Origin: Rhodospirillaceae bacterium
Lineage (GTDB): Bacteria > Pseudomonadota > Alphaproteobacteria > UBA6615
Length of the DNA stretch: 37,669 nucleotides
Assembly: GCA_002724635.1 (NCBI GenBank)
Contig: PBPM01000012.1
Span: 1 to 37,669, forward strand
Direction: 5' to 3'
The first letter of the stretch is position 1, and each line of letters begins with the position of its first letter. A model generated the notes under the pieces. That model was not told where the DNA came from and made no database searches. It saw only the letters and a program-made list of their open reading frames with translations. A program made the translations under genes and the position numbers. Positions 32,211 to 37,669 of this stretch are shown one piece after another.

Positions 32211-32966
32211 ATGAATACCGTCGCTATTCTTCTCGGTCGAAAAGGGTCGAAGGGCCTTCCGGGTAAAAACACCATGCAGCTTCTCGGCCGACCAATACTT
32301 CATTACCCCCTGCTGGCAGCGACGCACTCGAAATACGTCGACAGTATTTACGTCACGACCGATGACCCGGAGATCGCCCGAGAGGCTCAAGACTTCGAGG
32401 TAGAACTGATTGATCGTCCGGCCTATCTGTGCACCGATACCGCCTTGTTCGAAGACGCGCTAGTCCACGCTTATACAGAGGTGAAGAATCGCACCGGAAA
32501 GGTTCCCGACTACATTGTGGTGTTGATGTGCAATGCACCGACTATCGATGCAGAGATGATTGATGCGGCAATAGAATCTTTGGAAGCCGATAAAGAAGCG
32601 GATTCTGCGGTTACCGTCACTTGCCTGAATATGTATAGCCCGCTGCGCGCCAGAAGACTCAATGACCACGGGTATCTTGATCCGTTTGTGCCGTTTGAAT
32701 CGTTCGGTGATCCGGCAACGTTGAACTGTGATCGGGATAGTCAGGGAGATTCGTATTTTGCCGATATGAGCCACAGCGTCACGCGCGCTGAGTGCCTCGA
32801 AAACCTGGCAGAAGGTCTGCTACCTCAGCGCTGGATGGGACAGAAAATTCTTCCTGTCTACAACACGTTTGGATGCGATATCGATGCGTCTTGGCAGGTT
32901 GCAGTTTCGGTAAACTGGCTTGAGGAGCGCGGTTATGAAGAAGGAAAAACACCTTATGATGATTGA
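32211..32966 (+). CDS. NeuA-like CMP-sugar synthetase (acylneuraminate cytidylyltransferase family)
   Basis: A 251-residue cytidylyltransferase with the CTP-binding LGRKGSKGLPGKN (8-20), a NeuA/KdsB variant of the usual ARxGSKxxxxKN. Later comes LMCNAPTID, and then the metal-binding CDIDASWQVAVSVNWLE near the end. It is a different type from the SpsF-like enzyme at 28493. One may activate pseudaminic acid and the other a second acidic sugar, or one may be the main PseF. The stop overlaps a possible TTG start of the next gene. Family sure; sugar unknown. Confidence 0.86.
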   Translation: MNTVAILLGRKGSKGLPGKNTMQLLGRPILHYPLLAATHSKYVDSIYVTTDDPEIAREAQDFEVELIDRPAYLCTDTALFEDALVHAYTEVKNRTGKVPDYIVVLMCNAPTIDAEMIDAAIESLEADKEADSAVTVTCLNMYSPLRARRLNDHGYLDPFVPFESFGDPATLNCDRDSQGDSYFADMSHSVTRAECLENLAEGLLPQRWMGQKILPVYNTFGCDIDASWQVAVSVNWLEERGYEEGKTPYDD

Positions 32967-33007
32967 TATTGCTGATCTCCGCCTACAAAAAATTAGGGCC
33001 TGAAGGA

Positions 33008-33895
33008 ATGAAAGAAGTAGTGGTATTCGGCGGCAGCGGGTTTCTGGGAAGCTACGTAGTCGAAGAACTCGCACGGCGTGAATACAATGTGTTAATCGCC
33101 GATACGAAAGACCCGCCGCCAGCACTTTTTGGTTTCGAATATGTTCAATGCGATGTCATGAACGAGGAGGAAGTCGAACGAGCGGTATCAGGGCGTTCAA
33201 TCGTATATAATTTTGCAGGCTTCGCTAATCTTGACGCCTCTATCGATCAGCCACGCGAGACCATAGAAAAGAATGTTATCGGCACAATCAATGTCTTGGA
33301 AGCCTGCAGGAACGCTAATTTACAGCGTTTTATCTACGCTTCAAGCGCCTATGCCCTCAGCAGCAAAGGCTCGTTCTACGGTATCAGTAAGTTTGCTTCG
33401 GAGAAGATCGTCGAGGAATACTACAATCGCTTTTCGATCCCCTTCAGCATTGTCCGCTATGGATCGCTGTATGGGGAAAGGGCTAATGCCGATAACGCAA
33501 TCTATCGCTGGATTACTCAGGCCTATCGCGAGGGACACATTGTTCACAATGGCAATGGCGAGGAAATTCGAGAATACATTCACGCCTCGGACGCTGCCAC
33601 GCTGTCTGTCAATATCCTCGAAGATGAGAAATACGAGAACCAGCATATCGTCTTGACCGGCGTGGAGCGGATGAAACAGAACGAGATACTGCAAATGATA
33701 CAGGAGATTTTCAATGACCGTATCACCATCGAGTTCACCGACACGAAATTTGAGGGCCACTATACGGTGACGCCCTACTCGCTCGACCCGAGCGTTGCCA
33801 GAAAACTGGTATTGAGCGAATTCATGGATTTCGGACAGGGGCTGGTCGAATACGCGAAGCATATCCACAAGACGGAAATCAGCGAGCAGGATTAA
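33008..33895 (+). CDS. NAD-dependent epimerase/dehydratase (extended SDR)
   Basis: A 295-residue extended SDR. VVVFGGSGFLGSY (4-16) binds NAD; ASSAYALSS (111-119) and Tyr124 with Lys128 (YGISK) are catalytic. GYxx-like loops RYGSLYGERA and IREYIHASDAA are those of sugar-nucleotide epimerases. The ATG at 33008 begins the first strand. A TTG at 32963, overlapping the previous stop, would add 15 residues and is possible because AAGGA sits right against the ATG. It follows the CMP-sugar synthetase and may epimerise or dehydrate the sugar nucleotide of the second pathway. Confidence 0.86.
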   Translation: MKEVVVFGGSGFLGSYVVEELARREYNVLIADTKDPPPALFGFEYVQCDVMNEEEVERAVSGRSIVYNFAGFANLDASIDQPRETIEKNVIGTINVLEACRNANLQRFIYASSAYALSSKGSFYGISKFASEKIVEEYYNRFSIPFSIVRYGSLYGERANADNAIYRWITQAYREGHIVHNGNGEEIREYIHASDAATLSVNILEDEKYENQHIVLTGVERMKQNEILQMIQEIFNDRITIEFTDTKFEGHYTVTPYSLDPSVARKLVLSEFMDFGQGLVEYAKHIHKTEISEQD

Positions 33896-33915
33896 GTGCA
33901 CCTGTACATTGCTAC

Positions 33916-35679
33916 ATGATACTGGCCAAACCGAATCTTCTTAACGGGCCTGGGTTGCTGTTCAGAGCTCTGCGGGGCGTCGAAATTGTAGTGATCGACG
34001 ACCCGCCGCGCGACAGGGCCGAGAAAATCTCGAGGCTTGGCGGTGGCAAATTTTGCCGGATTTTAACGCAGTTTACGAATGTGTCTCCCGCTAGTTCCCA
34101 TGACCGGCGGCTCGCCGTTGCCACGTGGTACCCCGACTCCCTCCTGCTAGCTGACCTATACAGTCTTCTCGAGCCGTGGCAGGATCTCCACTACCGCTTT
34201 GAGCAGGTTGATCGTGAGTTACCGGAATATGCGTTGTGTTTTCGGGCGATGATATGTTCACTCAGGTATTCCCGACAATTTGACCTCTTTAGCCGTCTCT
34301 GCATCGCAGAGAAGTATCCCGACGCAGAGGTCAGGCTCGTTGGTTTTGACAAAGATACGGTTTCCGCCATTCACTTTCTCCTGGACCGGCCGATTTCCGT
34401 CGCGTGCCGGCAAGCGTCGTGGTCAAGCCTGTTGGCCAATGCTTTGACGGCCGTTTTATGTGGTATCGCCAGCGTGTTAGCCCTCTCGTTTTTTGTCCGT
34501 GTCCGGAAAGTGAAGGATCAGGAAACCTTTCTGCTGGCGGACTATATCGGGGATTCTGCCGACGTAAATATTTACAACGGCGCCGCGGAATATGGCCCCG
34601 TCGCCCTGGTCGCGCGCAATCGGGACGTCCTCTTTGACGATGTGACCGCGCCCGGCCACGCCCGCCGGCACCGGCGATCTGACAGCGCCATTTACTGGCG
34701 CGAGTTTCCCAGTGTGGTGGCCGAGGTTCTCCGCGATACCGCTGCAATCTTCAAGGCGCTGCGATGGATGTCTGCCAGGGAATTCTTCTATGCAGCCATG
34801 CTGCCGAACAAGAAAATGGCAGCCCGGGCATTGCTTCAGGTCTTCCGACCGAAAGTCTTCTTCGCAAGAGACGCCTACAACTACGCGCATATCCTGCGCC
34901 ATGGTGAGCTGAAAAAAATCGGTGGCCGCCACTACAGCGTCAATGTCGGATACCCGGCCTATACGAACATTTTCCCTACCTCACGGTATATGAGCTTCGA
35001 TACGTATTTCGGCTACGGTCGCGAACTTTACCGCAGGCACTATGCAGACAGGTGGCCAGACGGCATGAAGGTTGTCGCAGCGGGATCTTTCCGACCGACC
35101 ATCGACCAGTTTGAACACTCACGGCGCGCCGATAAAAACGGAGATATCGCGGTGTTTACCGGTGTCATGGTTCCCGAGCCCGCACTGGTGGAATTCGTCC
35201 GTACCCTCGCCGACGCTCTCCCTGAACGCAATATACTGCTGCAAATCAAGCCGAAATACGCGGAAAGCGAGATCGGGCGGCGATTTCTGGCGGAATGTAC
35301 TAGGGACATGGGCAATGTCTTTCAATCGACCGACACGGTTTACGAAATCCTGGAACGGGTTGAATATTCATTCACGGATCCTGGTTCTATTGTAGTGGAG
35401 GCGATGTCGATGGGCGTTCGAAGTTTTCTCGTCGATGTATGCTCCTGGCATCGCACCTGTTTTTATCGTGACTATCCGGAAGTCGTCGTCAATGGTGGTC
35501 CAGAAGCCGCAGAAAAGGTACGTTTGATCGATTCTGGAGCTCTTGGCTACCCATGGGAAGAGATGAAAGATGTCGCCGATCTTTCGGGGCAACATTTCGT
35601 CGATCGCTTCAAAGAAGTGTTGCGTTCTGATTTCCCGTGTAACCCGCAACAAAGTGATATTTCACAACCCGCTGCATAG
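33916..35679 (+). CDS. GT-B-like putative glycosyltransferase with one internal membrane helix
   Basis: A 587-residue protein I cannot assign to a named family. A hydrophobic helix lies at about 171-193 (LLANALTAVLCGIASVLALSFFV). The C-terminal third has DIAVFTGVMVPEPALVEFV and then YSFTDPGSIVVEAMSMGV near 484-500. This is the nucleotide-binding pattern of GT-B transferases such as polysialyl- and CDP-glycerol transferases. A mainly soluble N-terminal half precedes the helix. It sits after CMP-sugar synthetase and epimerase genes, 20 bp behind the latter, so a transferase using a CMP-activated acid is the best guess. It does not resemble the LIC12162 protein by eye. Confidence 0.6.
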   Translation: MILAKPNLLNGPGLLFRALRGVEIVVIDDPPRDRAEKISRLGGGKFCRILTQFTNVSPASSHDRRLAVATWYPDSLLLADLYSLLEPWQDLHYRFEQVDRELPEYALCFRAMICSLRYSRQFDLFSRLCIAEKYPDAEVRLVGFDKDTVSAIHFLLDRPISVACRQASWSSLLANALTAVLCGIASVLALSFFVRVRKVKDQETFLLADYIGDSADVNIYNGAAEYGPVALVARNRDVLFDDVTAPGHARRHRRSDSAIYWREFPSVVAEVLRDTAAIFKALRWMSAREFFYAAMLPNKKMAARALLQVFRPKVFFARDAYNYAHILRHGELKKIGGRHYSVNVGYPAYTNIFPTSRYMSFDTYFGYGRELYRRHYADRWPDGMKVVAAGSFRPTIDQFEHSRRADKNGDIAVFTGVMVPEPALVEFVRTLADALPERNILLQIKPKYAESEIGRRFLAECTRDMGNVFQSTDTVYEILERVEYSFTDPGSIVVEAMSMGVRSFLVDVCSWHRTCFYRDYPEVVVNGGPEAAEKVRLIDSGALGYPWEEMKDVADLSGQHFVDRFKEVLRSDFPCNPQQSDISQPAA

Positions 35680-35766
35680 TAATTGGCCGGCAGGCGCGAT
35701 TTTTTTATCTCCTACCGCCAGCTGACTGAAGATTCGATATTGTTACGTCGAGTATAGGAAACAGAA

Positions 35767-37416
35767 ATGCCTATAAAACCTCCTGAAGATTTTCGCGTAC
35801 TGATCGTATATCCGAACCTGCCACTGATGCTGGTGCCGTCCCTCGCGATTGCGCTGTTTACAGCCCGGCTAAAAAAACAGGGCTATCAGGTGGAACTGTT
35901 CGAGACCACGCATTACCTCAGCGATGAGGTGTCGAGTTCAACGAACAGGGTGGAAATACTTAACGTTCGGGATTTCGACATGACGGACGATCTCAACATC
36001 ACCATCCGCAAAGACATGTATGGTGATTTCCGTAAGCGGGTCGAGGATTTTGCGCCCGATTTCCTGATCTACTCGGTCGTAGAGGACGTCTTCCTGCAAA
36101 CCCTCAATCTGGTCCGAGCGATTGAAGATCTCGACATACCGTCTCTGGTCGGCGGGGTTTTTCCGACATATGCCCCCCAACGTTGCATCGAGCCCGACGA
36201 GATCAGGCTTGTCGGTCACGGCGAAGGCGAAAACACGGTCGTCCGCGTTGCTGAAGCCATCCGTACCGGCGGCGCGCTGCATGATATTCCGGGCACGTGG
36301 TTCAAAGACGATGATCAAACCATTTACAAGAACCCGAAAGACCCACTTGTTAAGCTGGACGAAACCCTGCCCGATTTTTCACTGTTCGAAGAATCCCGTT
36401 TTAACCGACCGATGGGCGGCCGCGTTTTCAAGATGATCCCGGTCGAGACCTATCGCGGGTGCCCGTTTGCCTGCACATACTGCAATTCGCCGGCACAGCG
36501 AGAATATGCAAAGGTCGAAGGTTTGGGGAACTTCCTGCGCCGCAAATCGTTGAAAACGGTGCGGACCGAGCTTCGGCACTATATGGAAGTTTACAACCCG
36601 ACATTCTTCTATTTCGTCGACGACTCCTTTCTGGCGCGACCAAAACAGGAGATTTTCGATTTCTGCGACATGTATGAAGAGTTCGGGCTACCGTTTTGGT
36701 TCAACACGCGCTCGGAATCTTGCGAACCCGATATTATGGCGCGCCTGAAAGAGGTCGGTTGCTACCGAATTTCGTTTGGTATTGAAGCTGGCAACGAACA
36801 GTTCAGACAAACGGTCCTGCGGCGCAAGATCAGCAACGAAGAACTGATCAGGAAGTTCACCGATGTTATCGCGCCGAGCGGTATCGCCTTTAGCCTCAAT
36901 GTGATAATCGGCATGCCGGGGGAAACCCGCGACCTTGTCCTGGATACAGTTGAGCTGATCAGGTCGATCCCGGGCTACGATTCATTGACCGTCAGTATTT
37001 TTACCCCCTATCACGGTACTGTTCTTCGCGATGTTGCGGTCCGAAACGATTGGCTGGACGCATCCAGGATCACACGCCACACCACATCATCATCGATACT
37101 GGATATGCCGAAACCTTATCTATCGTCGGCCGAGATCGATAGCCTTGTCGCCACCTTCCCACTGTATACTTATTTCCCCAAATCCGAATGGGACCAGATC
37201 CAGCGAAGTGAAGTGCAGGATGAGGAGGGCCTGAAAATCCGCCAGCACTATCAAGATATCTACCGGCGGAATTTCCTTGGCGAAACCCAGGACGATCAGA
37301 AGGTCATGGTTGGTGGTACCGGGTGCCGAACAAACGACAAAGACGCCTTCAGAATCAGTCCGAAGCGGTTCAATCCTGAAGAACTAGAACGCCTCGTGAT
37401 AGCAGCGAACCACTAG
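35767..37416 (+). CDS. B12-binding-domain radical SAM protein, substrate unknown
   Basis: A 549-residue protein with an N-terminal cobalamin-binding-like domain (about 8-170, VLIVYPNLP to VGGVFPTYAP). The radical SAM core has CxxxCxxC at Cys232, Cys236 and Cys239 (RGCPFACTYC). Later GIEAGNEQFRQTVLRR and VIIGMPGETRD are standard core motifs. AGGAAA precedes the ATG. It has the same architecture as the protein at 3381-4955 but only modest likeness by eye, so it is not a recent duplicate. Relatives methylate unactivated carbons of sugars, lipids or antibiotics. Here it may C-methylate the polymer or its lipid carrier (inference). Confidence 0.85.
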   Translation: MPIKPPEDFRVLIVYPNLPLMLVPSLAIALFTARLKKQGYQVELFETTHYLSDEVSSSTNRVEILNVRDFDMTDDLNITIRKDMYGDFRKRVEDFAPDFLIYSVVEDVFLQTLNLVRAIEDLDIPSLVGGVFPTYAPQRCIEPDEIRLVGHGEGENTVVRVAEAIRTGGALHDIPGTWFKDDDQTIYKNPKDPLVKLDETLPDFSLFEESRFNRPMGGRVFKMIPVETYRGCPFACTYCNSPAQREYAKVEGLGNFLRRKSLKTVRTELRHYMEVYNPTFFYFVDDSFLARPKQEIFDFCDMYEEFGLPFWFNTRSESCEPDIMARLKEVGCYRISFGIEAGNEQFRQTVLRRKISNEELIRKFTDVIAPSGIAFSLNVIIGMPGETRDLVLDTVELIRSIPGYDSLTVSIFTPYHGTVLRDVAVRNDWLDASRITRHTTSSSILDMPKPYLSSAEIDSLVATFPLYTYFPKSEWDQIQRSEVQDEEGLKIRQHYQDIYRRNFLGETQDDQKVMVGGTGCRTNDKDAFRISPKRFNPEELERLVIAANH

Positions 37417-37460
37417 GATCAAAGATTTTTCAGGTTGAAACCTAGGGTGCAGGCGGACCG

Positions 37461-37669
37461 ATGCCGACAGCAGCACGAAAATCGCTGATCCTGTTCACGG
37501 CGAGATCCAGAATTTCGGCGATATTTCTGTTGTTGTGCATCACCATTGCGGCGTTGCTTGAAATGCTGAGCATCGGCCTTGTAATTCCGCTCATTCAGAA
37601 ATCGGTTCTCGGACCCGAAAGAGCTTATATCGAGAAGCCGATGGCGCTGACACATTCAACCTTGGGACT
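37461..37669 (+). CDS. ABC transporter permease/ATPase, N-terminal fragment (3' end outside window)
   Basis: An ORF opens with ATG at 37461 and runs off the window after 69 codons. After a basic start it has a membrane helix (IFLLLCITIAALLEMLSIGLVIPLIQ). The phrase LLEMLSIGLVIPLI closely recalls the first helix of PglK/MsbA-like ABC flippases of surface-glycan loci (AALLEVxGIGLIxPxI). It would move a lipid-linked oligosaccharide across the inner membrane. The ATP-binding domain is not visible, so the call rests on this helix and the setting. It begins 45 bp after the radical SAM stop. Confidence 0.6.
   Translation, partial: MPTAARKSLILFTARSRISAIFLLLCITIAALLEMLSIGLVIPLIQKSVLGPERAYIEKPMALTHSTLG

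Noticed and set aside
35684-35706. GC-rich stretch followed by seven T as an intrinsic terminator after the 587-residue protein gene
   Set aside because: I could not find a stem longer than 3 bp next to the T-run.
1-37669. CRISPR arrays, insertion sequences, integrases, tRNA or rRNA genes
   Set aside because: None were seen; antisense ORFs over 100 residues (for example opposite the YfhO-like and DprE1-like genes) lack recognisable motifs and follow the codon shadow of the real genes.

Overview
The window is almost wholly a cell-surface carbohydrate biosynthesis locus from a Gram-negative bacterium, most likely an alphaproteobacterium (Rhodospirillales-like). This rests on moderately GC-rich codon use, the wHTH plus NusG-paralogue pair heading the locus, and the mix of families; the lineage is an inference. 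I see no rRNA, tRNA, CRISPR array, transposase or integrase. No gene-free gap exceeds 300 bases: the longest is about 180 bp (2195-2374), and most genes touch or overlap.

Left part (1-13048), genes on alternating strands: the end of a heparinase II/III-like protein; a UDP-HexNAc dehydrogenase; a GtrB/CsbB-like glycosyltransferase for polyprenyl-phosphate sugars; a B12-type radical SAM enzyme; a coupled minus-strand trio (predicted alpha-toroid protein, DprE1-like FAD oxidase, DprE2-like SDR); an AsnB-type amidotransferase; and a YfhO-like GT-C membrane protein. Together they look like a system that makes, epimerises and uses lipid-linked sugars, plus formation of an amidated uronic acid. That combined role is my inference.

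Control block (13049-14430): a winged-helix regulator and a NusG/RfaH-like antiterminator, co-transcribed. In front is a promoter threaded through five alternating GTTC/GAAC half-sites about one helical turn apart. Behind is a near-perfect match to the enterobacterial ops element (RfaH recruitment site), overlapped by a hairpin. The downstream operon begins there.

Right part (14428 to the end): a complete set for CMP-pseudaminic acid: PseB, PseC, PseI, a fused PseG-PseH and an SpsF-like cytidylyltransferase. Embedded in the set, with several 4-bp start/stop overlaps, is an acyl-building cassette: AAC(3)-type acyltransferase, adenylation enzyme, free carrier protein, lysine-2,3-aminomutase-like radical SAM enzyme, DUF4910 aminopeptidase-like protein and PhyH-type dioxygenase. 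The simplest reading is that an unusual amino acid, possibly a beta-amino acid, is made, loaded on the carrier and attached to an amino group of a nonulosonic acid or its precursor. This is the most novel proposal in the window.

A second group follows: D-2-hydroxyacid dehydrogenase, cupin, SDR, HAD phosphatase on the opposite strand, NeuA-like CMP-sugar synthetase, and an NAD-dependent epimerase. It suggests a second acidic sugar. An LIC12162-family transferase and a GT-B-like protein are candidate transferases. The window closes with a second B12-type radical SAM enzyme and the start of an ABC flippase-like transporter cut by the window edge.
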